Source of the DNA: Paracoccaceae bacterium
GTDB taxonomy: Bacteria; Pseudomonadota; Alphaproteobacteria; Rhodobacterales; Rhodobacteraceae
Direction of reading: 5' to 3'
DNA: 40,786 nt
Assembly: GCA_024742575.1 (NCBI GenBank)
Contig: JANSYF010000028.1
Coordinates: 1-40,786 of the forward strand
Positions 34,058 through 40,786 of the stretch are shown in pieces. The position numbers were made by a program, and so were the translations under genes. A model generated the notes under the pieces. It saw only the letters and a program-made list of their open reading frames with translations, was not told the origin of the DNA and did no database searches. Each line of letters begins with the position of its first letter. Position 1 is the first letter of the stretch.

Positions 34058-34567
34058 GTGACCACACTGACAGACATTGTGATCGAAGACCCCCGTTGGG
34101 AGGAGGCGGCGCTTGACGGTTTGGCCGAGAGCGCTGCGGTCAAAACACTGGAATATCTTGGTTTTCCAATTGGGGGCTACGAAATCGCTGTGCTGGCTTG
34201 TGATGATGCGCGGATCGCTGATCTGAACGCCGAATTTCGCGAAAAGCCGACGCCGACCAATGTGCTTAGTTGGCCTAGTGATGATCTTTCCGCCGAAGAA
34301 GATGGCGACACGCCCCTGCCTCCAGCGCCACCCGATCCGACGATGGGCGAAAGCCTCGGTGATATCGCCATAGCCTATGACACCTGCCTGCGCGAAGCTG
34401 ACGCCGCAGGCAAGACCATGACCGATCATGTGACCCATTTGATTGTTCACGGAGTGTTACATCTTCTGGGATATGACCATGTTCGTGACCGTGATGCCAC
34501 GCTCATGGAAGGCTTGGAAACCAAGATACTTGGCAAAATGGGTATTGCGGACCCATATAGGGGATAG
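34058..34567 (+). CDS. ybeY: Endoribonuclease YbeY (rRNA maturation)
   Basis: The 169-residue protein has the zinc-binding signature HGVLHLLGYDH near its C-terminus and the TNVLSWPSDD stretch, both typical of YbeY. It trims the 3' end of 16S rRNA and takes part in ribosome quality control. The GTG at 34058 is the best start since the upstream frame crosses the repeat hairpin. No clear ribosome site is seen, and translation may depend on the A-rich leader. It lies in the conserved phoH-ybeY-corC-lnt order. Confidence 0.95.
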   Translation: MTTLTDIVIEDPRWEEAALDGLAESAAVKTLEYLGFPIGGYEIAVLACDDARIADLNAEFREKPTPTNVLSWPSDDLSAEEDGDTPLPPAPPDPTMGESLGDIAIAYDTCLREADAAGKTMTDHVTHLIVHGVLHLLGYDHVRDRDATLMEGLETKILGKMGIADPYRG

Positions 34568-34602
34568 TACGGGCCACTTGGCCTTCACCGGAACAGGAAA
34601 AA

Positions 34603-35544
34603 ATGGGCGACAACGACGACTCGTCTAACGCGGCGCATCGCGCGCACGAGATGACAGAACACCAACCGGAGCGTAGCTTCGTTTCACGTTTACGCACTTG
34701 GTTTGGCGGGGCGGCGCAGGTCCCCGACCACACGCCAGCTCCGGAAACCACTCGATCCATGTCGCCAATAGATGGCATGCTGAACCTGCGTCGCATGCGG
34801 GTTGAGGATGTCGCGGTACCGCGCGCAGATATCACATCCGTTCAAGACACTGTCACAAAGGCGGAACTGGTCGATGTTTTCCGTGAAAGCGGTTTGACCC
34901 GATTGCCCGTCTATAGCGGTACTTTGGACACTCCCATCGGTATGGCGCACCTCAAGGATTTGGCGCTCAAACATGGGTTCAACGGCAAAAGCAGCGACTT
35001 TGATCTCAAACAGATGCTGCGCCCGTTGCTGTTTGTCCCGCCATCTATGCCAATCGGGGTTTTGCTTGCCAAGATGCAGACCGAGCGTCGGCACATGGCG
35101 TTGGTGATCGACGAATACGGCGGCGTAGATGGTTTGGTGACCATTGAAGACCTGATCGAACAGGTGATCGGTGAAATTGAAGACGAACACGATCTGGACG
35201 AAGGCAACAATTTTTCGCGTGAAAAGCCGGGGGTCTACATGGCCTTTGCGCGCACCCCGCTAGAAGAATTTGAAGCCGAGATTGGTCTCAACCTTACCAA
35301 TCATGACGACATTGATGGCGAGGAAATCGACACACTTGGTGGTCTGGTCTTCATGTTGGCTGGTCACGTGCCCGCACGCGGCGAAGTGGTGCCGCACCCA
35401 GAAGGCCCAGAGTTCGAGGTGATCGACGCCGATCCACGGCGCATCAAACGGATGCGCGTTCGTCTCAAGGCTACTGCAGCGGGTGATGCTGCTCGCGCCC
35501 GCGAAGCGGCCGAGGCGGCTACGGCCACAGCGCGCTCCGCCTGA
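34603..35544 (+). CDS. CorC/hemolysin family CBS-domain protein
   Basis: The 313-residue protein has an acidic start, then two CBS motifs (DVAVPRADITSVQ ... RLPVYSGTLDTPIGMAHLKDL; LLAKMQTERRHMALVIDEYGGVDGLVTIEDLIEQVIGEI) and a C-terminal CorC_HlyC domain (IGLNLTNHDDIDGEEIDTLGGL). There is no transmembrane domain, matching the short CorC/YbeX type associated with ybeY and lnt. It has been linked to Mg2+/Co2+ efflux and ribosome-related functions, but its activity is not settled. Confidence 0.93.
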   Translation: MGDNDDSSNAAHRAHEMTEHQPERSFVSRLRTWFGGAAQVPDHTPAPETTRSMSPIDGMLNLRRMRVEDVAVPRADITSVQDTVTKAELVDVFRESGLTRLPVYSGTLDTPIGMAHLKDLALKHGFNGKSSDFDLKQMLRPLLFVPPSMPIGVLLAKMQTERRHMALVIDEYGGVDGLVTIEDLIEQVIGEIEDEHDLDEGNNFSREKPGVYMAFARTPLEEFEAEIGLNLTNHDDIDGEEIDTLGGLVFMLAGHVPARGEVVPHPEGPEFEVIDADPRRIKRMRVRLKATAAGDAARAREAAEAATATARSA

Positions 35545-35548
35545 TCTC

Positions 35549-37036
35549 ATGTGGGTATTCCGCCGTCTTGGCGCATTTTGTCTTGGTGGCATATTCGCTC
35601 TGGGACAAGCGCCGTTCGACCTGTGGGCGCTTGCGCTGGTTGCGTTGGTCGGCATCTTTGTTCTGGCGCGCTCTGACACCAACACAAGGTCGGCCAGCTG
35701 GACAGGGTGGCTCTTCGGCACGGGCTATTTCGCCGCGTCTATGCATTGGATTCTTGAACCGTTTCAGGTCGATGCCGCCACGACAGGCTGGATGGCACCC
35801 TTTGCGCTTGTCGGTTTGGCGGGTGGATTGGCGCTGCTTTGGGCTGCCGCGTTCTGGGTAGGGCGCCGCCTGCACCCGGGTCCTTTTGGCATCGCTCTCT
35901 GTTGGGCCGCGATCGAACTTGCCCGCGCGTACATTCTGACAGGATTTCCATGGGGGTTAATTGGCTATGTCTGGGCGCCAACCGCTGTCGCGCAATGGCA
36001 TTCCGTCGTTGGTCCGCATGGGGTGACGCTGCTGACACTGATCTTGGCCGCACTGGCGGCCTGTGTCACCAACGCACGTTCGGTCAAGTATGGATTGATC
36101 GCATTTTGCGGGCTTACTGCTATGTGGGGCGGAGCTAACGTCATTGCGCCGCCTGTGCAGGATTTGACCGATCGTCCCATCGTCCGTCTGATCCAGCCAA
36201 ACGCACCACAGCATCAGAAATGGGACCGTGATTTCATCCCGATGTTCTTCAACCGTCAGGTTGATTTTACCGCCCAACTGCCCAAGCCTGACTTGATCGT
36301 CTGGCCGGAAACAGCCGTGCCCAACCTGCTCGACAACGCCGGCCCTGCGCTTGAGGTGATCGCAGACGCGGCCGCTGGAACACCGATTGTTCTGGGTATC
36401 CAGCGCGAAGAGCAGGGGCGCTACTACAATTCTCTGGTGGCATTGGACAGCGCCGGGCAGGTGGCAGACCTTTACGACAAGCACCACCTTGTGCCTTTCG
36501 GGGAATACATGCCAGCCGCACCCTTGTTCGCACGCTTTAACATCCTTGGTCTCGCGGCTCGGGCGGATGCCGGGTATTCGGCGGGGCCGGGGCCTGCACT
36601 CATCGACCTTGGGCCACTGGGCGCCGCATTGCCATTGATTTGCTATGAAGCCGTGTTCCCGCAGGATGTGAACGGTGCACCCGCACGTCCTGACATACTG
36701 CTCCAGATCACCAACGATGCATGGTTCGGAATCTATGCGGGACCGCAACAGCATTTGACCCAGGCCCGTCTGCGCGCAATCGAACAGGGCCTGCCAATGA
36801 TCCGCGTGGCCAATACCGGCATTTCTGCTGTAATCGACCCGGCAGGTCGGATCGTTCATGCGCTGCCGCTGGGCCGTGCCGGTTTCATTGACGTTCCCGT
36901 ACCGACTCCACTTTCGCCAACGCTCTACAGTCGTACTGGCGATTGGCTCGCCTTGACTGCGCTGATCGTGGCATTTGCGACTCTGCTCATATGGAAACGG
37001 CGCAATCCCATTGACCGCAACCCGCCGGGCGCGTAA
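35549..37036 (+). CDS. lnt: Apolipoprotein N-acyltransferase
   Basis: The 495-residue protein has several membrane segments in its first 200 residues followed by a nitrilase-like domain. The catalytic triad is visible: Glu254 (WPETAVPN), Lys311 (YDKHHLVPFGEY) and Cys365 (ICYEAVFP). It adds the third acyl chain to lipoproteins in the inner membrane. The ATG at 35549 lies 4 bases after the corC-like stop. The 63-base gap to metK holds the SAM/SAH riboswitch. Confidence 0.97.
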   Translation: MWVFRRLGAFCLGGIFALGQAPFDLWALALVALVGIFVLARSDTNTRSASWTGWLFGTGYFAASMHWILEPFQVDAATTGWMAPFALVGLAGGLALLWAAAFWVGRRLHPGPFGIALCWAAIELARAYILTGFPWGLIGYVWAPTAVAQWHSVVGPHGVTLLTLILAALAACVTNARSVKYGLIAFCGLTAMWGGANVIAPPVQDLTDRPIVRLIQPNAPQHQKWDRDFIPMFFNRQVDFTAQLPKPDLIVWPETAVPNLLDNAGPALEVIADAAAGTPIVLGIQREEQGRYYNSLVALDSAGQVADLYDKHHLVPFGEYMPAAPLFARFNILGLAARADAGYSAGPGPALIDLGPLGAALPLICYEAVFPQDVNGAPARPDILLQITNDAWFGIYAGPQQHLTQARLRAIEQGLPMIRVANTGISAVIDPAGRIVHALPLGRAGFIDVPVPTPLSPTLYSRTGDWLALTALIVAFATLLIWKRRNPIDRNPPGA

Positions 37037-37050
37037 CCCAAGCCATTATT

Positions 37051-37098
37051 CCCGTCACAACGGCTTCCTGACGTGACGGCAGACCCCAATGGAGCACT
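37051..37098 (+). promoter_or_regulatory. SAM/SAH riboswitch of metK
   Basis: A perfect 7-bp stem is formed by CCGTCAC (37052-37058) and GTGACGG (37073-37079). The loop ACGGCTTCCTG matches the conserved SAM/SAH loop, and the GGAGCAC at 37091-37097 can pair with GGCTTCC in the loop as a pseudoknot. That GGAG is also the metK ribosome site, so ligand binding would hide it. This class is reported upstream of metK in Rhodobacterales and binds both SAM and SAH. The element is entirely within the lnt-metK gap. Confidence 0.93.
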
Positions 37099-37099
37099 T

Positions 37100-38281
37100 A
37101 TGTCCCGACAGAATTACATCTTCACCTCGGAATCCGTGTCCGAGGGCCACCCGGATAAGGTCTGTGACCGTATCTCGGACGCGATCCTTGACGCCTTTCT
37201 TTCCGAAGAACCCGAAGCACGGGTGGCTTGCGAAACCTTCGCCACGACCAACCGGGTCGTAATCGGTGGAGAGGTGGGGCTGTCGGACCAGAACCGTCTT
37301 GCCACCTATATGGACCGCATTCCCGACATCGCACGCGCCTGTATTAAGGATATCGGTTACGAGCAGGACGAATTCCACCACGCAACCTGCGAGATCACCA
37401 ACCTGCTGCACCAGCAGTCCGCGCATATCGCTCAGGGCGTGAATGCCAGCGGCAACAAGGACGAAGGCGCGGGCGATCAGGGCATCATGTTCGGCTATGC
37501 CACGAACGAAACCGACGCGCTCATGCCCGCGCCAATCCAGTATAGCCACGCGATCCTGCGCCGTCTGGCCGAGGTGCGCAAATCCGGGGAAGAGCCACTG
37601 CTGCGCCCTGATGCGAAATCGCAGATCTCGGTGCGCTATGAAAATGGCAAGCCGATGGGCGTAACCTCGATCGTTCTGTCGACACAGCACGCCGACGAAA
37701 GCCAAAGCTCTGCCGACATTCGCGCGATTGTAGAGCCCTACATTCGCGAAGTTCTGCCGGATGGCTGGATCACCGATGCCACCGAATGGTGGGTCAACCC
37801 GACAGGCACGTTTGTGATTGGCGGTCCTGACGGGGACGCTGGCCTCACGGGCCGCAAGATCATCGTCGACACCTATGGCGGGGCAGCTCCGCACGGCGGC
37901 GGCGCTTTTTCGGGCAAAGACCCGACGAAGGTGGACCGCTCTGCTGCTTATGCCGCGCGCTATCTTGCCAAGAACGTCGTGGCCGCTGGCATGGCAGACC
38001 GCTGCACAATTCAGCTTTCCTATGCCATCGGCGTGTCCAAGCCGCTGTCGATATATGCCGATACGCATGGAACCGGCGATGTCGAGGCTGCGGCCATCGA
38101 AGCGGCCATCCCCAAGGTGATGGACCTCACCCCGCGTGGTATCCGCACCCATCTGGAACTGAACAAGCCGATCTACGAACGGACCGCCGCCTACGGCCAT
38201 TTCGGTCGTGCGCCCGAAGAAGATGGCGGCTTCAGCTGGGAACGCACCGATCTGGTTAACGCGCTCAAGGCGTCTGTCTGA
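37100..38281 (+). CDS. metK: S-adenosylmethionine synthetase
   Basis: The 393-residue protein has standard MetK motifs: [34 protein letters not shown], and [23 protein letters not shown]. It makes SAM from methionine and ATP. The ATG at 37100 directly follows the SAM/SAH riboswitch; the upstream ATG-free extension from 37073 is inside the riboswitch and unlikely. A good terminator follows. Confidence 0.98.
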   Translation: MSRQNYIFTSESVSEGHPDKVCDRISDAILDAFLSEEPEARVACETFATTNRVVIGGEVGLSDQNRLATYMDRIPDIARACIKDIGYEQDEFHHATCEITNLLHQQSAHIAQGVNASGNKDEGAGDQGIMFGYATNETDALMPAPIQYSHAILRRLAEVRKSGEEPLLRPDAKSQISVRYENGKPMGVTSIVLSTQHADESQSSADIRAIVEPYIREVLPDGWITDATEWWVNPTGTFVIGGPDGDAGLTGRKIIVDTYGGAAPHGGGAFSGKDPTKVDRSAAYAARYLAKNVVAAGMADRCTIQLSYAIGVSKPLSIYADTHGTGDVEAAAIEAAIPKVMDLTPRGIRTHLELNKPIYERTAAYGHFGRAPEEDGGFSWERTDLVNALKASV

Positions 38282-38291
38282 TACACAACAC

Positions 38292-38328
38292 CGGGTCGGG
38301 TGCAAAAGCCCGGCCCGATTTTCCTTTT
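38292..38328 (+). terminator. Rho-independent terminator of metK
   Basis: A 9-bp stem, CGGGTCGGG (38292-38300) with CCCGGCCCG (38309-38317) including one G-T pair, has an 8-base loop and is followed by ATTTTCCTTTT. It ends the metK transcript 10 bases after the stop. Confidence 0.85.
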
Positions 38329-38376
38329 GCGGCACAACTCTATGTCCCGAGGTGAGAACACCAACGGGGGCGGGAG

Positions 38377-38916
38377 ATGCTGAAAAATCTTCTCTTTTTG
38401 ATCTTCATGCTGCCGAGTGCCGCGCTGGCAAATGACTGGGCTGTACTCGACACGCCCGGCACCTTTGCCATCATGCGACACGCGCTGGCCCCCGGCACTG
38501 GCGATCCGGCCAATCTGACCGTTGGCAATTGCAGCACACAGCGCAACCTCAGCCAACAGGGCAGGGATCAGGCCACCCGCATTGGTCAGGCGTTCCGGGA
38601 TCGCGGACTTACCTTTGACGTGGTCCTGACCAGTCAATGGTGCCGCTGCCGCGACACCGCTGACCTTTTAACCCTTGGCCCGGTACAGGACGTTCCCGCC
38701 TTCAACTCCTTCTTCCAGGATTTCTCGACCCGTGACAGCCAAACAGCCGAAGCGCTGAGCCTTTTGGCAGATCGCGCAGACCGTCCGTTTGTTGTCACCC
38801 ATCAAGTCAACATCCGCGCCCTGACCGGCCAGACGACGCGATCCGGCGAAGTGCTCGTGGTGCGGCATGCAGGCGATAGGCTTGAGGTGCTGGGTTCAAT
38901 CCTGATCGACCCGTGA
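38377..38916 (+). CDS. Secreted histidine phosphatase family protein
   Basis: The 179-residue protein has a signal peptide (LLFLIFMLPSAALAND, cleavage after ALA). The phosphohistidine motif is FAIMRHALAPG (Arg34-His35), with a second histidine in VVTHQVNIRALTG. TSQWCRCRDTADLL is the usual middle motif. It is a periplasmic phosphatase of the SixA/Ais-like branch; its substrate is unknown. It stands alone between metK and trmB. Confidence 0.9.
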   Translation: MLKNLLFLIFMLPSAALANDWAVLDTPGTFAIMRHALAPGTGDPANLTVGNCSTQRNLSQQGRDQATRIGQAFRDRGLTFDVVLTSQWCRCRDTADLLTLGPVQDVPAFNSFFQDFSTRDSQTAEALSLLADRADRPFVVTHQVNIRALTGQTTRSGEVLVVRHAGDRLEVLGSILIDP

Positions 38917-38976
38917 CCTCGACAAAAACGCAGACCTCCGTTGCGAGAACCAGTCGCAATCGCTAAACCGCGCGCC

Positions 38977-39693
38977 ATGACAGATACCAAACATCCCTCC
39001 GGTGCGCCGTGGCGCAACTTTTATGGCCGGTTCAAGGGCAAGACCCTGCGCCCGAACCAGAAAGACTACCTCGAAAGCGATCTTGATGCGCTTAGTCCGG
39101 GGGCCGTGTCATGGGAGGAAAACCCAGATCGTTCGCCGCTAGACGTTGACGCGATTTTTGACGGCAAGCCATTGTGGCTTGAGATCGGGTTCGGCGGTGG
39201 TGAACACCTCGTGCATCAGGCGCAGACGTACCCGAGTGTGGGCATCATTGGCTGTGAGCCGTTTATCAATGGTGTCGCCATGCTTTTGGGTAAGATCCGC
39301 GAGTCAGGTGTGTCTAATCTACGAGTCCACCCCGGCGATGCCCGCGATCTTTTCGATGTGCTGCCGGCCGGATCTGTGGAAAAGGCGTTCCTTTTGTATC
39401 CGGATCCTTGGCCGAAAAAGCGCCATCACCGTCGCCGGTTCGTGACGCAAGAACATCTTGAGCCGCTCTTTCACGTCCTAAAGCCCGGTTCAGAATTTCG
39501 GGTGGCCACGGACATTCCAGATTATGTCCGCCAAACTCTGATCGAAGTGCCCAAAGCCGGGTTCGACTGGTTGGCCGAGGGGCCAAGTGATTGGCGACAC
39601 CCATGGGAGGATTGGTACTCGACCCGGTACGAAATGAAGGCGCTGCGCGAAAAGCGGATGCCGCATTACATGACCTTCCGGAAACCGGCATGA
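38977..39693 (+). CDS. trmB: tRNA (guanine-N7-)-methyltransferase
   Basis: The 238-residue protein has the SAM-binding [15 protein letters not shown] and the signature [18 protein letters not shown] of TrmB, which makes m7G46 in tRNA. The ATG at 38977 was chosen over the TTG at 38941 because family proteins start close to [10 protein letters not shown] small dyad (TTGCGA 38941-38946, TCGCAA 38954-38959) lies upstream. Its stop overlaps the cmk start. Confidence 0.96.
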   Translation: MTDTKHPSGAPWRNFYGRFKGKTLRPNQKDYLESDLDALSPGAVSWEENPDRSPLDVDAIFDGKPLWLEIGFGGGEHLVHQAQTYPSVGIIGCEPFINGVAMLLGKIRESGVSNLRVHPGDARDLFDVLPAGSVEKAFLLYPDPWPKKRHHRRRFVTQEHLEPLFHVLKPGSEFRVATDIPDYVRQTLIEVPKAGFDWLAEGPSDWRHPWEDWYSTRYEMKALREKRMPHYMTFRKPA

Positions 39694-40307
39694 TGTCACC
39701 GTTCACAGTCGCCATAGATGGCCCTGCCGCTGCTGGCAAAGGCACAATCAGCAAAGCGGTCGCAGCACATTTCGATCTCGCGCATCTGGATACCGGGTTG
39801 CTCTATCGTGCGGTCGGTGCGCGGATGTTGCAGGGCGAAGACCCGATTGCAGCCGCGCAAAGCCTTGTGGCTGGGGATTTGGAAAACCCTGACCTGCGGA
39901 CCGCTGACGTGGCACAGGCGGCATCAAAAGTGGCTGTGATCCCCGAGGTGCGCGCAGCCCTTCTGGATTTCCAGCGTGCTTTTGCGCGCCGTTCAGGTGG
40001 GGCCGTCATGGATGGGCGCGACATCGGAACGGTGATTTGCCCGCAGGCCGAGGTAAAGCTTTTTGTCACCGCCAGTGCCGAAGTGCGCGCGCAGCGTCGC
40101 TTGGCAGAACTGGCCGAACGCGGGTTCGACACCGATTTCAACACGGTATTGGCCGACGTCAAAACACGTGATGATCGCGATATGAACCGTGCGGATGCGC
40201 CCTTGCGCCCGGCTGATGACGCAGTGATTATCGACACCTCCAAACTTGACGTGAACGCCGCCATCGCAGCGGCGATTTCCGCTGTGGCTGCCCGTCAGAC
40301 CCGTTGA
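39690..40307 (+). CDS. cmk: Cytidylate kinase
   Basis: The 205-residue protein has the P-loop [14 protein letters not shown] and the later [12 protein letters not shown] typical of CMP kinase. It phosphorylates CMP and dCMP. The start overlaps the trmB stop (ATGATG), implying coupling. A rpsA gene follows, as in many proteobacteria. Confidence 0.96.
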   Translation: MMSPFTVAIDGPAAAGKGTISKAVAAHFDLAHLDTGLLYRAVGARMLQGEDPIAAAQSLVAGDLENPDLRTADVAQAASKVAVIPEVRAALLDFQRAFARRSGGAVMDGRDIGTVICPQAEVKLFVTASAEVRAQRRLAELAERGFDTDFNTVLADVKTRDDRDMNRADAPLRPADDAVIIDTSKLDVNAAIAAAISAVAARQTR

Positions 40308-40362
40308 TTGCTTCTAAAATGCGCTCAACCATGCCGATCTGGTGTCGCCATGCGCTCTGGTC

Positions 40363-40391
40363 TTGCGCTGTTCCTAGCGCTCTGCTATGGC
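40363..40391 (+). promoter_or_regulatory. Likely rpsA promoter
   Basis: TTGCGC (40363-40368) and TATGGC (40386-40391) are spaced by 17 bases, a good sigma-70-like match in this GC-rich genome. Transcription would start near 40398 and give an rpsA leader of about 180 bases. Confidence 0.5.
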
Positions 40392-40418
40392 CCGCGCGTC
40401 GCTAGAAGGCAATTAATG

Positions 40419-40473
40419 CCGCGGACAAAGATCGAGCAGGGGTCGGCAATCACCGGCCCTCTTTGTTTTGCGG
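40419..40473 (+). ncRNA. Structured leader of rpsA
   Basis: Nested complementary segments fold into one hairpin: CCGC (40419-40422) with GCGG (40470-40473), ACAAAGA (40425-40431) with TCTTTGT (40460-40466), and GGGTCGG (40440-40446) with CCGGCCC (40453-40459, one G-T pair) around the loop CAATCA. A one-sided bulge (about 40432-40439) remains. It lies 103 bases before the rpsA start. It could be an S1 autoregulatory site. Because the stem's 3' arm is U-rich, it could also act as a partial terminator. I know no named RNA family for it. Confidence 0.6.
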
Positions 40474-40576
40474 ATGCCTTGACCAATCCCGTTCGCCGCA
40501 AGCGCGGACACCACCCCAGACCGGCGGAGACAACCGCGCGGCCAGATAAATGATACGTAAAGGAAACTGACGCCAC

Positions 40577-40786
40577 ATGGCTATGAACGCATCTATGGAA
40601 GAATTCGAAGCGCTTTTGAATGAAAGCCTCGAAATGGACACACCCGACGAAGGGTCCGTTGTCAAAGGCAAGGTCATCGCAATCGAAGCGGGCCAAGCCA
40701 TCATCGACGTAGGCTACAAGATGGAAGGCCGCGTTGATCTTAAAGAATTTGCAAACCCCGGCGAAGCGCCCGACCTGTCTGTCGGC
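40577..40786 (+). CDS. rpsA: Ribosomal protein S1, N-terminal part
   Basis: The first 70 residues are visible (MAMNASMEEFEALLNESLE ...), with the first S1 domain starting EGSVVKGKVIAIEAGQAIIDVGYKMEG. The gene runs off the right edge. The ATG follows AAAGGAAACTGACGCC. Position after cmk is usual. S1 binds mRNA on the 30S subunit and often controls its own mRNA. Confidence 0.96.
   Translation, partial: MAMNASMEEFEALLNESLEMDTPDEGSVVKGKVIAIEAGQAIIDVGYKMEGRVDLKEFANPGEAPDLSVG

Noticed and set aside
40308..40553. An 81-codon open frame between cmk and rpsA
   Set aside because: It overlaps the rpsA promoter and structured leader, lacks a ribosome site and ends in low-complexity basic sequence.

Overview
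The window is about 41 kb of GC-rich DNA from a marine alphaproteobacterium, most likely the Roseobacter group of Rhodobacteraceae. This rests on several markers together: a DddL-type DMSP lyase, an Irr-type Fur regulator divergent from fabA, TRAP transport genes, a SAM/SAH riboswitch in front of metK (a class reported mainly from Rhodobacterales), and the gene runs phoH-ybeY-corC-lnt-metK and cmk-rpsA. I see no tRNA, rRNA, CRISPR array, insertion sequence or phage gene.

Positions 1-13166 hold a divergent catabolic island. Leftward from 7274 run a tautomerase/NTF2-like fusion, hyuB, hyuA, an isochorismatase-fold protein without its cysteine, an isocitrate-lyase/PEP-mutase lyase, an FAD dehydrogenase and the start of an acyl-CoA dehydrogenase. 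Rightward run a HutC-type GntR regulator, a LeuC/LeuD-type hydro-lyase and a DctPQM TRAP transporter. Most junctions overlap or are a few bases apart. The gene content fits uptake of an acid, opening of a cyclic imide or amide, then dehydrogenation, hydration and carbon-carbon cleavage of a substituted dicarboxylate. The substrate is unknown.

Positions 13387-18968 are a tight six-gene operon: circularly permuted ATP-grasp, alpha-E protein, transglutaminase-like protease and Anbu-type proteasome homologue, followed by a PfkB sugar kinase and a transaldolase-like protein. Facing it on the minus strand is a cobalamin riboswitch whose only visible target is an unrecognised protein of about 100 residues.

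Positions 19801-23403 encode a 1200-residue modular protein: a glycosidase-like barrel, a Pro/Gln/Glu linker, an SGNH-like domain with an altered nucleophile motif, and C-terminal DUF4214 repeats. It is probably a type I secreted protein. Positions 23736-28538 hold irr, fabA, dddL (inserted between fabA and fabB on the opposite strand), fabB, fabI and a flavodoxin-reductase-like gene. Next come a LOV histidine kinase and a conserved unknown gene.

Positions 30652-40786 are mostly core genes: miaB, an OmpA-like protein and a small lipoprotein sharing one module, phoH, ybeY, corC-like, lnt, metK with its SAM/SAH riboswitch and terminator, a secreted histidine phosphatase, trmB, cmk and the start of rpsA. 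A structured leader lies ahead of rpsA. The best candidates for something undescribed are the catabolic island, the orphan cobalamin riboswitch target, the modular secreted protein and the rpsA leader.
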